A DNA stretch of 64,000 nt from positions 162,216 through 226,215 of the forward strand of contig DPHV01000024.1 in the NCBI GenBank assembly GCA_003521625.1, written 5' to 3'. The notes beneath the pieces are model-generated. The model searched no databases. It was not told the origin of the DNA and saw only the letters and a program-made list of their open reading frames with translations. Below, in pieces: positions 8,173-16,323 of this stretch (position 1 is its first letter; every line of letters begins with the position of its first letter). The DNA is from Ruminococcus sp. GTDB lineage: Bacteria > Bacillota > Clostridia > Oscillospirales > Acutalibacteraceae. Position numbers and translations under genes: made by a program.

Positions 8173-10584
8173 TTGAAATATAATCACAAAACCACAGAAC
8201 AGAAATGGCAGAAAATATGGGAGGAAAAGGGAGTATTCCACGCAGAGGAAAATTCTGATAAAGAAAAATTCTATGCGCTTATCGAGTTCCCTTACCCTTC
8301 GGGACAGGGCTTGCACGTAGGACACCCAAGACCTTACACAGCACTTGATACAGTAGCGAGAAAGCGCAGACTTCAGGGCTACAATGTGCTTTATCCTATC
8401 GGCTGGGACGCCTTCGGACTTCCTACCGAAAACTACGCTATTAAAAACCATATTCACCCCGAGATTGTTACAAAGAATAATATTGAACGCTTTAAAAAGC
8501 AGATTCAGTCACTCGGAATTTCCTTTGACTGGAGCAGAGAAATCAATACAACCGATCCCGATTACTACAAGTGGACCCAGTGGATTTTTATTCAGCTCTT
8601 CAAAAAGGGACTTGCCTATAAAAAAGAGATGAATGTAAACTGGTGTACTTCCTGTAAGTGCGTTCTTGCTAACGAAGAAGTTGTAAACGGCGTTTGTGAA
8701 AGATGCGGAAGCGAGGTTGTACATAAGGTTAAGTCACAGTGGATGCTCAAAATCACCGAGTATGCCGACAGACTCATCAACGACCTTGAACTTGTTGATT
8801 ATCCCGACAGAGTAAAGGCACAGCAGGTAAACTGGATTGGCAGAAGTACGGGTGCAGAGGTTGACTTTACAACAACAACAGGCGACACCCTCACAATCTA
8901 CACAACAAGAGCCGATACACTCTACGGCGCAACATATATGGTAATTTCACCCGAGCATCCGCTTATTGAAAAGTGGGCAGACAAACTCGGCAATATGGAC
9001 GAAATCAGAGCTTATCAGGCTGCTGCTGCACGTAAATCTGATTTTGAAAGAACAGAGGTTGCCAAGGATAAAACAGGCGTAAGACTTGACGGCGTTATGG
9101 CTGTAAATCCTGTCAATAATAAAGAAATTCCTATATTCATTTCCGACTACGTTCTAGTTTCTTACGGAACAGGCGCAATTATGGCTGTTCCTGCTCACGA
9201 TACACGTGACTGGGAATTTGCAAAGAAGTTTGATTTGCCGATTATCGAGGTTGTTAAGGGCGGCAACGTTCAGGAAGAAGCATTCACCGACTGTGCAACA
9301 GGCGTTATGGTAAATTCCGGCATGCTTGACGGACTTACTGTTGATGAAGCAAAGAAGAAGATTATCGACTGGCTCACAAAAGAGGGTAAAGGTCATGCAA
9401 AGGTTAACTACAAGCTTCGTGACTGGGTATTCTCACGTCAGCGTTACTGGGGCGAGCCTATTCCGATTGTTCATTGTGAAAAGTGCGGTTATGTTCCGAT
9501 TGACGAAAGCGAGCTTCCGCTTAAGCTTCCGATGGTAGAATCCTACGAGCCTACAGACAACGGCGAATCTCCCCTTGCAAAAATGACAGACTGGATTGAA
9601 ACAACCTGTCCCCATTGCGGAGGAAAGGCTTACCGTGAAACAGATACAATGCCCCAGTGGGCAGGCTCCTCGTGGTATTATCTGCGTTATATGGATCCCC
9701 ACAATGACAAAGAGCTTGCTTCTAAAGAAGCTCTTGAATACTGGGCACCCGTTGACTGGTACAACGGCGGTATGGAGCATACAACACTTCACTTGCTTTA
9801 CAGCCGTTTCTGGCATAAATTCCTATATGACCTCGGAATTGTTCCTACTCCCGAACCATATGCAAAGCGTACCTCTCACGGTATGATTCTCGGCGAAAAC
9901 GGCGAGAAAATGAGTAAGTCAAGAGGAAACGTTGTAAATCCCGATGAAATTGTCGAGGAGTACGGTGCAGATACAATGCGCCTTTATGAGATGTTCATAG
10001 GCGATTTTGAAAAGGCTGCTCCCTGGAGTCAGTCAAGCATTCGTGGCTGTCGCAGATTTGTTGAGCGTTACTGGAATTTGCAGACAATGCTCATTGACGG
10101 CGACACAATCCGTCCTGAGCTTGAGGGTGCATTCCACAAGGCAATTAAGAAAGTCGGCGACGACATTGAAAATATCAAGTTCAATACTGCTATAGCAACA
10201 CTTATGGCTTTGATTAACGATATTTCAAATGTTAAGTCAATAAACAGGGAGGAGTTGAGAATCTTCTCAATTCTCCTCAATCCCTTTGCTCCTCACGTAA
10301 CCGAAGAGGTTTATGAATCTTGCAAGCTTGGCGACGGTATCCTTGCCGAAGCAAGCTGGCCTGAATACGACGAATCGAAGTGCGTTGATGAAAGCGTTGA
10401 AATTGTTGTTCAGGTCAACGGAAAAATCAAGGCAAAGTTGAATATTCCCGTAGATGCACAAAAAGACGAGGTTCTCAATCTTGCAAAGTCTGATGAAAAT
10501 GTCAAGAAAGCTATTGACGGAATGAACATAATCAAAGAGATTGTTGTACCTAAAAAGCTTGTAAATCTCGTTGTTAAGCCATAA
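8173..10584 (+). CDS. leuS: Leucyl-tRNA synthetase
   Basis: An 803-residue class I aminoacyl-tRNA synthetase that charges tRNA-Leu. The HIGH motif appears as HVGH (48-51) after PYPSGQGL, and KMSKS is at 579-583. A zinc-ribbon-like insertion (CTSCKCVLANEEVVNGVCERCG) and the CP1 editing domain (TTRADTLYGATYMV, later GTGAIMAVPAHDTRDWEFA) are present. The start is TTG at 8173 with an excellent GGAGG at 8161-8165; no ATG precedes the conserved N-terminus. No T-box leader is visible in the 17-base gap after rsfS, so the gene probably relies on the upstream operon promoter. Confidence 0.97.
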   Translation: MKYNHKTTEQKWQKIWEEKGVFHAEENSDKEKFYALIEFPYPSGQGLHVGHPRPYTALDTVARKRRLQGYNVLYPIGWDAFGLPTENYAIKNHIHPEIVTKNNIERFKKQIQSLGISFDWSREINTTDPDYYKWTQWIFIQLFKKGLAYKKEMNVNWCTSCKCVLANEEVVNGVCERCGSEVVHKVKSQWMLKITEYADRLINDLELVDYPDRVKAQQVNWIGRSTGAEVDFTTTTGDTLTIYTTRADTLYGATYMVISPEHPLIEKWADKLGNMDEIRAYQAAAARKSDFERTEVAKDKTGVRLDGVMAVNPVNNKEIPIFISDYVLVSYGTGAIMAVPAHDTRDWEFAKKFDLPIIEVVKGGNVQEEAFTDCATGVMVNSGMLDGLTVDEAKKKIIDWLTKEGKGHAKVNYKLRDWVFSRQRYWGEPIPIVHCEKCGYVPIDESELPLKLPMVESYEPTDNGESPLAKMTDWIETTCPHCGGKAYRETDTMPQWAGSSWYYLRYMDPHNDKELASKEALEYWAPVDWYNGGMEHTTLHLLYSRFWHKFLYDLGIVPTPEPYAKRTSHGMILGENGEKMSKSRGNVVNPDEIVEEYGADTMRLYEMFIGDFEKAAPWSQSSIRGCRRFVERYWNLQTMLIDGDTIRPELEGAFHKAIKKVGDDIENIKFNTAIATLMALINDISNVKSINREELRIFSILLNPFAPHVTEEVYESCKLGDGILAEASWPEYDESKCVDESVEIVVQVNGKIKAKLNIPVDAQKDEVLNLAKSDENVKKAIDGMNIIKEIVVPKKLVNLVVKP

Positions 10585-10627
10585 AAATTCATTAAAATTT
10601 AATTTTTCCTAAAATTCTACATTTCTA

Positions 10628-10656
10628 TTGACATTATTAGTTACATAATGTATAAT
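10628..10656 (+). promoter_or_regulatory. Consensus sigma-A promoter for rpsU
   Basis: TTGACA at 10628-10633, a 17-base spacer and TATAAT at 10651-10656: a perfect match to both consensus hexamers, 59 bases before the rpsU start. This is the strongest promoter seen in the window and fits a ribosomal protein gene. Confidence 0.88.
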
Positions 10657-10659
10657 AAG

Positions 10660-10707
10660 ATTTGCAATTATATGCAAAGTACCCATGCCATATGGCAGAT
10701 GGGAGGG
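10660..10707 (+). promoter_or_regulatory. Structured 5' leader of rpsU
   Basis: The short transcript leader contains two inverted repeats. One is TTTGCA-N6-TGCAAA at 10661-10678. The other is CCCAT/GCC pairing with GGC/ATGGG at 10682-10703. The 3' arm of the second runs into the Shine-Dalgarno GGGAGGG (10701-10707), so folding could limit ribosome access. The hairpins are seen; the regulatory role is inference. Confidence 0.5.
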
Positions 10708-10714
10708 AAGATAG

Positions 10715-10891
10715 ATGGCAGAGATTAGACTCAAGGAAAATGAATCACTCGAAAGTGCATTAAGAAGATTCAAAAAGCAGTGTGCCAGAGCTGGCGTTAT
10801 TGCTGAGGTTCGCAAGAGAGAAGCTTATGAAAAGCCCTCTGTAAAGCGTAAAAAGAAATCCGAAGCAGCTCGCAAACGCAAATACAGGTAA
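10715..10891 (+). CDS. rpsU: 30S ribosomal protein S21
   Basis: A 58-residue, strongly basic protein, too short for most ORF cut-offs. It matches S21 along its whole length: AEIRLKENESLESALRRFK at the N-terminus, the QCARAGV and REAYEKPSVKRK segments, and a Lys/Arg-rich C-terminal tail. S21 binds the 30S platform near the anti-Shine-Dalgarno region and assists initiation. The ATG has GGGAGGG seven bases upstream. It stands alone between its own promoter and a terminator at 10900. Confidence 0.96.
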   Translation: MAEIRLKENESLESALRRFKKQCARAGVIAEVRKREAYEKPSVKRKKKSEAARKRKYR

Positions 10892-10899
10892 TCAAACAA

Positions 10900-10927
10900 A
10901 GCGGACAGAGCAATCTGTCCGCTTTTT
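10900..10927 (+). terminator. Rho-independent terminator after rpsU
   Basis: A 10-base-pair stem (AGCGGACAGA with TCTGTCCGCT) and GCAA loop, followed by a T run, begins nine bases after the rpsU stop. Confidence 0.9.
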
Positions 10928-10954
10928 GCTATAATTTTGATTAAGGGTGATACT

Positions 10955-11386
10955 ATGAAAAAAATTCTTGTTTTGTTAGGTCCAAACCTCAATATGGTAG
11001 GTGTTCGTGAAAAGGGAATCTACGGCACGGAAAGCTCCGAGAGTATTGAAGCTCAGATAAAGGAATATGCTGATAAGAACGGATTTTCTGCTGATGTTTT
11101 CCAGTCAAACCACGAGGGCGATTTGATTGATAAAATTCACGCCGCAAGGGAATGCTATAACGGTGTGGTAATCAATGCAGGCGCACTCACGCATTACAGC
11201 TATGCTCTGCGTGACGCAATTGCGAGCATAAAAATTCCGTTTGTAGAGGTGCATATGTCTAACATTCACGCACGAGAAGAATTCAGACACACATCTGTAA
11301 TTGCTCCTGTATGCGTCGGTCAGATTGCAGGCTTTGGTAAGAACAGCTATTTTCTTGCAATACAGGCTCTTAAGGATTTGATGTAA
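10955..11386 (+). CDS. aroQ: 3-dehydroquinate dehydratase, type II
   Basis: A 143-residue type II dehydroquinase, the usual length. It dehydrates 3-dehydroquinate to 3-dehydroshikimate in the shikimate pathway. Conserved segments are LLGPNLNMVGVREKGIYG with the catalytic tyrosine, FQSNHEGDLIDKIH, INAGALTHYSYALRDAI, and EVHMSNIHAREEFRHTSV with the catalytic histidine region. I chose ATG at 10955 with AAGGGTGA upstream; an in-frame TTG at 10937 lacks a ribosome binding site. The stop TAA shares its last base with the ATG of the following peptidase gene. Confidence 0.96.
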   Translation: MKKILVLLGPNLNMVGVREKGIYGTESSESIEAQIKEYADKNGFSADVFQSNHEGDLIDKIHAARECYNGVVINAGALTHYSYALRDAIASIKIPFVEVHMSNIHAREEFRHTSVIAPVCVGQIAGFGKNSYFLAIQALKDLM

Positions 11387-12477
11387 TGAGCAATGAATTA
11401 TTCTGTAAAAGAATTAATAGTTTAAAATCTTTATTGAAAAGTAATGACGAAGTCTTATTTATTACAAATCAGAAGAACATCGGATATCTCTGTGGCTTTT
11501 TCAACAGTGAGGGCGTTATGCTCGTAACAACAGAAAAGACATTTCTTTTTGTTGATTTCAGATACATTGAAGCGGCAAAGAAAAAATCTCACTGTTGTGA
11601 AGTAATCTGCTTTAATAAGCTCGGTGCTGATTTGATAAAAATTCTTAAAGAAAATTTTGTTAATAAGCTTTATTTTGAAGCGTCAGATATTACAGTTGCT
11701 CGTTTTAATTCTTTTAAGTCGTTATTTGAAAAGAATAAAATTGAGTGTGACAGCTCTTCAACCCTTGATAAAGCTATATCAAATCTCCGAATAATTAAAG
11801 ACGAATCAGAGATAAAGAAGATTCAGAAGGCACAGCAAATCACAGAAAAAGCCTACAATGAAGTGCTTAATTTTGTTAACGTAGGAGTAAGTGAAAAGGA
11901 AATAGCCGCCCGACTTGAATTTCTTATGAAGATGAACGGTGCGGAGGATATATCCTTTGACCTTATTACAATTACAGGCAAAAAAACTTCACTTCCTCAT
12001 GGTGTTCCTTCTGACGATATTGTAAAAGCCGGGGATTTCTTTACCTTTGACATAGGTGCGGTTTTCGAAGGTTATCACAGCGACACAACAAGAACTGTTG
12101 CAATCGGCTATGCAACCGATGAAATGCAGGAAATCTACAGCATTGTATTAAAAGCCCAGCTTGCGGCTCTTGAAAAAATCAGAAGCGGTGTTTTGTGCAG
12201 TGAGGTTGATAAAACAGCAAGAGATATTATAGAAAATGCAGGCTACGGTAAATATTTCGGTCACTCAACGGGACACGGAGTCGGTCTTGACATTCACGAA
12301 GCTCCGAATGTTTCACCAAAAAGTGAAATGGTTCTTGAAAAAGGTATGATAATTACCGATGAACCGGGTATTTATCTGCAAGAAAAGTTCGGTGTCAGGA
12401 TAGAAGATATGGTTTGTGTAACCGAAAATGGGTGCAAAAACTTTGTTTCTTTGCCAAAAGAGCTTATAATTCTATAA
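11386..12477 (+). CDS. M24-family Xaa-Pro aminopeptidase
   Basis: A 363-residue metallopeptidase with an N-terminal creatinase-like domain (about 1-130) and a C-terminal pita-bread catalytic domain. The five metal ligands are visible: Asp222 (FDIGAVFEGYHSD), Asp233, His297 (HSTGHGVGLDIHE), Glu326 (ITDEPGIYL) and Glu340 (RIEDMVCV). It is expected to remove an N-terminal residue preceding proline in cytosolic peptides. It overlaps aroQ by one base and precedes efp, a placement (aroQ - pepP-like - efp) common in Firmicutes. Confidence 0.93.
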   Translation: MSNELFCKRINSLKSLLKSNDEVLFITNQKNIGYLCGFFNSEGVMLVTTEKTFLFVDFRYIEAAKKKSHCCEVICFNKLGADLIKILKENFVNKLYFEASDITVARFNSFKSLFEKNKIECDSSSTLDKAISNLRIIKDESEIKKIQKAQQITEKAYNEVLNFVNVGVSEKEIAARLEFLMKMNGAEDISFDLITITGKKTSLPHGVPSDDIVKAGDFFTFDIGAVFEGYHSDTTRTVAIGYATDEMQEIYSIVLKAQLAALEKIRSGVLCSEVDKTARDIIENAGYGKYFGHSTGHGVGLDIHEAPNVSPKSEMVLEKGMIITDEPGIYLQEKFGVRIEDMVCVTENGCKNFVSLPKELIIL

Positions 12478-12482
12478 AACAC

Positions 12483-12511
12483 TTGCAATTTTATTGCTTT
12501 TTATGTATAAT
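12483..12511 (+). promoter_or_regulatory. Promoter for efp
   Basis: TTGCAA (12483-12488), 17-base spacer and TATAAT (12506-12511), 64 bases before the efp start. efp may also be read from the upstream operon because no terminator separates it from the M24 peptidase gene. Confidence 0.75.
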
Positions 12512-12575
12512 GTTAAATGTCATATTACGGCAATGCTTTTTTGGCGTATAAACTTAATTTTAGGAGGTATTACTA

Positions 12576-13133
12576 ATGATATCAGCAGGTGATTTCAGAA
12601 ACGGCGTTACATTTGAAATGGACGGACAGGTTGTTTCAATCATTGAGTTCCAGCATGTAAAGCCCGGTAAAGGTGCTGCGTTCGTTAGAACAAAAATCAG
12701 AAATGTTATTACAGGTGCGGTTGTAGAAAAAACTTTCAACCCCAACGATAAATATCCGACTGCGTTTATCGACAGAAAGGATATGGAATACAGCTATTCC
12801 GACGGTGACCTTTACTACTTTATGGATACCGAAACTTGGGAGCAGATTCCGATTAACAAGAGCGTTCTCGGCGACAACTTTAAGTTTGTTAAAGAGAATA
12901 TGGTTTGCAAGGTTCTTTCTTACAAGGGAAGCGTTTTCGGCGTAGAGCCACCTAACTTTGTTGAGCTTCAGGTTACAAAGACCGATCCCGGCTTCAAGGG
13001 CGACACAGCTACCAACGCTACTAAACCTGCTACTCTTGAAACAGGTGCTGAAATCAAGGTTCCTCTCTTTATTGATGAGGGCGAGGTTATTCAGATTGAC
13101 ACAAGAACTGGCGAATATATGGGCAGAGCATAA
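12576..13133 (+). CDS. efp: Elongation factor P
   Basis: A 185-residue, full-length EF-P with three beta-barrel domains. EF-P rescues ribosomes stalled on polyproline stretches. The modification loop HVKPGKGAAFVR places Lys32 at the tip, the position modified in other species; no modification gene was recognised nearby. The C-terminal signature segment (KVPLFIDEGEVIQIDTRTGEY) is intact. The start has a strong AGGAGGT ribosome binding site. The next gene starts 18 bases downstream. Confidence 0.97.
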   Translation: MISAGDFRNGVTFEMDGQVVSIIEFQHVKPGKGAAFVRTKIRNVITGAVVEKTFNPNDKYPTAFIDRKDMEYSYSDGDLYYFMDTETWEQIPINKSVLGDNFKFVKENMVCKVLSYKGSVFGVEPPNFVELQVTKTDPGFKGDTATNATKPATLETGAEIKVPLFIDEGEVIQIDTRTGEYMGRA

Positions 13134-13151
13134 TCTCTGCAGGAGTTTATT

Positions 13152-13628
13152 ATGAATTTAACTGAAAAAATTTCTTACATCAAAGGACTTGCCGAAGGTC
13201 TTAACCTTGACGAGTCAAAGCCCGAGGTAAAGGTAATTAACGCAATTGTTGAGCTTCTCGACGATATGGCTTATTCTGTAAGCGATATGGAGGAGCTTTA
13301 CGATGATTTAAGCGCACAGGTTGACGAAATCGATCAGGATCTCGCAGACGTTGAATCAGACATTTATGATGATGAAGATGACGATGATGACTGTGACTGT
13401 TGCGATTTTGAGGATGAAGACAATCCTTTTTATGAAGTAACCTGCGGTGCTTGCGGACAGAAACTCAATGTTTCCGAAGATGTTCTTCTTGAGGGCGAAA
13501 TTGAGTGCCCGAATTGCGGCGAACTTCTTGAGTTTGATTTTTCAGACTTATTTGATGAGGACGGCTGTTGTTCAGAAGACGGCTGTACCTGCGGTTGCTG
13601 TGATGTTGAAGACGAAGACGTTGAATAA
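13152..13628 (+). CDS. CD1247-type N-terminal domain protein, acidic and Cys-rich
   Basis: A 158-residue protein. The N-terminal 70 residues (NLTEKISYIKGLAEGLNLD onward) resemble the CD1247 N-terminal domain found after efp in many Clostridia. A run of acidic residues with an embedded DCDCCD follows, then a zinc ribbon with CGACGQ and CPNCGE pairs, and finally a second Cys cluster (GCCSEDGCTCGCC) in an acidic tail. The paired CxxC motifs should bind zinc; the extra cysteines may bind metal too, which is inference. No function is established. It lies 18 bases after efp and is followed by a terminator. Confidence 0.8.
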   Translation: MNLTEKISYIKGLAEGLNLDESKPEVKVINAIVELLDDMAYSVSDMEELYDDLSAQVDEIDQDLADVESDIYDDEDDDDDCDCCDFEDEDNPFYEVTCGACGQKLNVSEDVLLEGEIECPNCGELLEFDFSDLFDEDGCCSEDGCTCGCCDVEDEDVE

Positions 13629-13642
13629 TTAATTCACAAATT

Positions 13643-13680
13643 AACACCTCTCGTATAGAATGTACGAGGGGTGTTTTTTT
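13643..13680 (+). terminator. Terminator after the efp operon, overlapping the yunB ribosome binding site
   Basis: A 13-base stem (AACACCTCTCGTA paired with TACGAGGGGTGTT, one G-U) and a seven-base loop, followed by eight T residues. The 3' arm contains GAGGGG (13666-13671), which sits seven bases before the TTG start of yunB. Confidence 0.88.
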
Positions 13681-14326
13681 GCTCTATTACAGACATCGTA
13701 AAAGGAAGTTTAAAATTTTAAGGCGAATTTTACTGTCAACATTTTTAATTATCCTATCCTTTATTATTTTCTGCGAAGTACATTTGTCTGATTTCAGACC
13801 TGAATATATAAGAATACAAGCGGAAATTCTGTCAGTAAATTCCGTCTGTGATGCGGCAAATTCAACGCTTGAAAAGCTCGGCTACAGCTATGATGATATT
13901 GCAAAAATTAAATATACCACAGACGGCAAGGTGCAGGCAATAGAAACCGACTCCATAAAAATTAATAAAATCAAGTCGGAAATCACAAAATCAGTACAAA
14001 AAGAAATAGCAAAGGTGTACGATAATGAAATAGATATTCCGATTGGTGCATTTACAAACATAACGGTGCTCTCTAACTGGGGCCCCTCTATTACTTTAAG
14101 CTTCAATCTTACGGGCAGTTTTTCATCAGAAATAGTAAGCACATTTGAACAGGCAGGAATAAACCAGACTGTCCACCACATCAGGCTTATGCTCACTTCA
14201 AAAATTATGACAACCTCGCTTGATTATTCGGGAAATATTACCTTTACAACAGATTTTGAAATAGCACAGTCAGTGATAGTTGGTGAGATTCCCTCATCCT
14301 ACGGAAATCTTTACAGAACATATTAA
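13679..14326 (+). CDS. yunB: Sporulation protein YunB family
   Basis: A 215-residue protein with one N-terminal membrane helix (about 13-35) after a basic segment (YYRHRKRKFKILRR). The C-terminal part matches YunB: the PIGAFTNITVLSNWGPSI region, FEQAGINQTVHHIRLML, and SVIVGEIPSSYGNLY. YunB is a sigma-E-type sporulation protein in Bacillus; its biochemical role is unknown. The only plausible start is TTG at 13679, inside the T run of the preceding terminator, with GAGGGG as ribosome binding site. It is about 40 residues shorter than the Bacillus protein. Its presence suggests spore-forming ancestry. Confidence 0.82.
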   Translation: MLYYRHRKRKFKILRRILLSTFLIILSFIIFCEVHLSDFRPEYIRIQAEILSVNSVCDAANSTLEKLGYSYDDIAKIKYTTDGKVQAIETDSIKINKIKSEITKSVQKEIAKVYDNEIDIPIGAFTNITVLSNWGPSITLSFNLTGSFSSEIVSTFEQAGINQTVHHIRLMLTSKIMTTSLDYSGNITFTTDFEIAQSVIVGEIPSSYGNLYRTY

Positions 14327-14377
14327 TTTCTAAACGTTCATAACTTCAATATTAATTTGAAAACCCTGTGAAAAATA

Positions 14378-14406
14378 TTGAAAAACTATATATTTTGTGG
14401 TATACT
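14378..14406 (+). promoter_or_regulatory. Promoter for miaB
   Basis: TTGAAA (14378-14383), 17-base spacer and TATACT (14401-14406), ending 36 bases before the TTG start of miaB. It likely drives miaB - ylbF - mutS - mutL - miaA. Confidence 0.78.
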
Positions 14407-14442
14407 AAAACAGTTAATACAATGGGTAAGGAGGGCATTTAT

Positions 14443-15855
14443 TTGGCTGATATTATAAATCAGGCTGATAAACTGTCTGAAAAGCAATCGGAGTATATGA
14501 AACTGATTGCAGAAATTATGGAAATTAGAAAAAGAGGCGAAAAACCGCTCGCTTTTGTAAGAACATACGGTTGTCAGCAGAATGTTGCCGACAGCGAAAA
14601 AATTAAAGGTATGCTTGCTCAGTCGGGATTTGATTTTGTAGACGCTCCCGATGATGCTGACTTTATTCTTTTTAACACCTGCGCAGTCAGGGAACACGCA
14701 GAGGACAGAGTTTTCGGCAACGTAGGAGCACTCAAAAACTTAAAAAGAAAGCACCCGCAGATTTTAATTGCTCTTTGCGGCTGTATGATGGAGCAGGAGC
14801 ATATTGCAAATAGAATCTACAACAGCTTTCCGTTTGTCGGTCTTGTATTCGGCACGCATTCACTGCACCATTTCCCTGAATTAATGTATAATTCGCTTGT
14901 CAACGGAAAGCGTATTATTGAACGTGGAAATGATGACAACAAGCTTTACGAGGGTATTCCCGTAAGGCGTGACGGCAGCTTTAAAGGCTGGCTGCCGATA
15001 ATGTACGGCTGTAATAATTTCTGCACCTACTGTATTGTTCCTTATGTAAGAGGTCGTGAGCGGAGCCGTGACAAGAGCATAATTGTTTCCGAAGCAAGAG
15101 AGATGATTCAGAGCGGCTATAAAGATATAACGCTTCTCGGTCAGAACGTAAATTCCTATGGTAAAAACCTGCCTGACGGTGTTAATTTTGCAAGGCTTTT
15201 AAGTGAAATTGATTCAATAGACGGTGACTACTGGCTTCGGTTTATGACATCACATCCAAAGGATTGTTCAAAGGAGCTTGTTGATACGATAGCAAACGGA
15301 ACGCACATAAGCAAGCATCTTCACTTGCCGTTCCAGAGCGGTTCGGATAGAATTCTAAAAGCGATGAACAGACATTATGACAGAAAAAAATACCTTGAAA
15401 TTGTAAATTACGCCAAAGAAAAAATTGAAGACGTTTCGCTTACAAGCGATATAATCGTAGGCTTTCCGGGTGAAACCTATGAAGATTTCAAGGAAACCCT
15501 TTCGCTTATTAAAGAGGTTGAATTTACTTCACTGTTTACATTCATCTTTTCACCCAGAGTCGGCACTCCAGCCGAGAAAATGGACGACCCTATCCCATAT
15601 GAAGAAAAGTCAAAGTGGTTCAGAGAGCTTCTTGATATACAGGAGGAGATTGCCGCAAAACGCTGTTCATCAATGGTAGGAAAAATCGAAAAGGTACTTA
15701 TTGAGGGAGAAACAGGCAAGAACGATGAATTAACCGGCAGGACAAGCGGTAATATAATTGTTGAACTGAAAGCTCCTGCGGAATTAATCGGAACATTTCA
15801 GAATGTTAAGATTACAAAAGCACGTAACTGGATTCTCAAAGGAGAATTAGTATAA
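14443..15855 (+). CDS. miaB: tRNA-2-methylthio-N6-dimethylallyladenosine synthase
   Basis: A methylthiotransferase that adds a methylthio group to i6A37 of tRNA. The UPF0004 domain carries the three cluster-binding cysteines in YGCQQNVADSE, NTCAVREHAEDRVFGN and CGCMMEQ. The radical SAM motif is CNNFCTYC within YGCNNFCTYCIVPYVRGRE, and a C-terminal TRAM domain follows (GKIEKVLIEGETGK onward). I chose TTG at 14443 (470 residues) because AAGGAGGG at 14428-14435 lies seven bases upstream; the longer frame from 14368 starts before the promoter. miaA, which makes its substrate, lies four genes downstream. Confidence 0.95.
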   Translation: MADIINQADKLSEKQSEYMKLIAEIMEIRKRGEKPLAFVRTYGCQQNVADSEKIKGMLAQSGFDFVDAPDDADFILFNTCAVREHAEDRVFGNVGALKNLKRKHPQILIALCGCMMEQEHIANRIYNSFPFVGLVFGTHSLHHFPELMYNSLVNGKRIIERGNDDNKLYEGIPVRRDGSFKGWLPIMYGCNNFCTYCIVPYVRGRERSRDKSIIVSEAREMIQSGYKDITLLGQNVNSYGKNLPDGVNFARLLSEIDSIDGDYWLRFMTSHPKDCSKELVDTIANGTHISKHLHLPFQSGSDRILKAMNRHYDRKKYLEIVNYAKEKIEDVSLTSDIIVGFPGETYEDFKETLSLIKEVEFTSLFTFIFSPRVGTPAEKMDDPIPYEEKSKWFRELLDIQEEIAAKRCSSMVGKIEKVLIEGETGKNDELTGRTSGNIIVELKAPAELIGTFQNVKITKARNWILKGELV

Positions 15856-15882
15856 AAGAATTAAAAATACGGAGGTAAAATT

Positions 15883-16290
15883 ATGGATATTATTACACTG
15901 GCAAGAGAACTCGGAAAGGCAATTCAGCAGGAAGAATCATACATCAGATTGCAGGAGGTTCAGACAAAGGCTGACTCCGATACAGAGCTCCAGAGCTTAA
16001 TCGGTGAATTTAACCTTAAGAGAATGTCAATCAATAACGAGGCTTCCAAAAAGGAAAGAGATCAGGACAAGCTTGCACAGCTTAACACTGAAATGAGAGA
16101 AGTTTACTCAAAAATTATGTCTAATGAAAATATGATTGCTTACAACGATGCAAAGGAAGAATTTGACGTTGTTGCAAACAGAGTGCTTGCAATTGTTCAG
16201 CAGTCCTGTGAGGGTGCAGACCCCGAAACTGCTGATTATTCACAGTCTTCCTGCTCCGGCAGCTGTGAAACTTGCGGCGGATGTCACTGA
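15883..16290 (+). CDS. YlbF-family regulator with Cys-rich tail
   Basis: A 135-residue helical protein of the YlbF/YmcA family. The first 110 residues are the family domain (IITLARELGKAIQQEESY, DSDTELQSLIGEFN, EEFDVVANRVLAIVQQ). In Bacillus such proteins form a complex with YaaT that influences RNase Y and carries iron-sulfur clusters. The last 15 residues are unusually Cys-rich (SCSGSCETCGGCH), which could be a metal or cluster ligand set; that is inference. The gene sits between miaB and mutS, as often seen in Clostridia, with a GGAGG start signal. Confidence 0.88.
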   Translation: MDIITLARELGKAIQQEESYIRLQEVQTKADSDTELQSLIGEFNLKRMSINNEASKKERDQDKLAQLNTEMREVYSKIMSNENMIAYNDAKEEFDVVANRVLAIVQQSCEGADPETADYSQSSCSGSCETCGGCH

Positions 16291-16323
16291 TTTAATTCAG
16301 ATTAAGCAAAAGGGTGTGAGATT

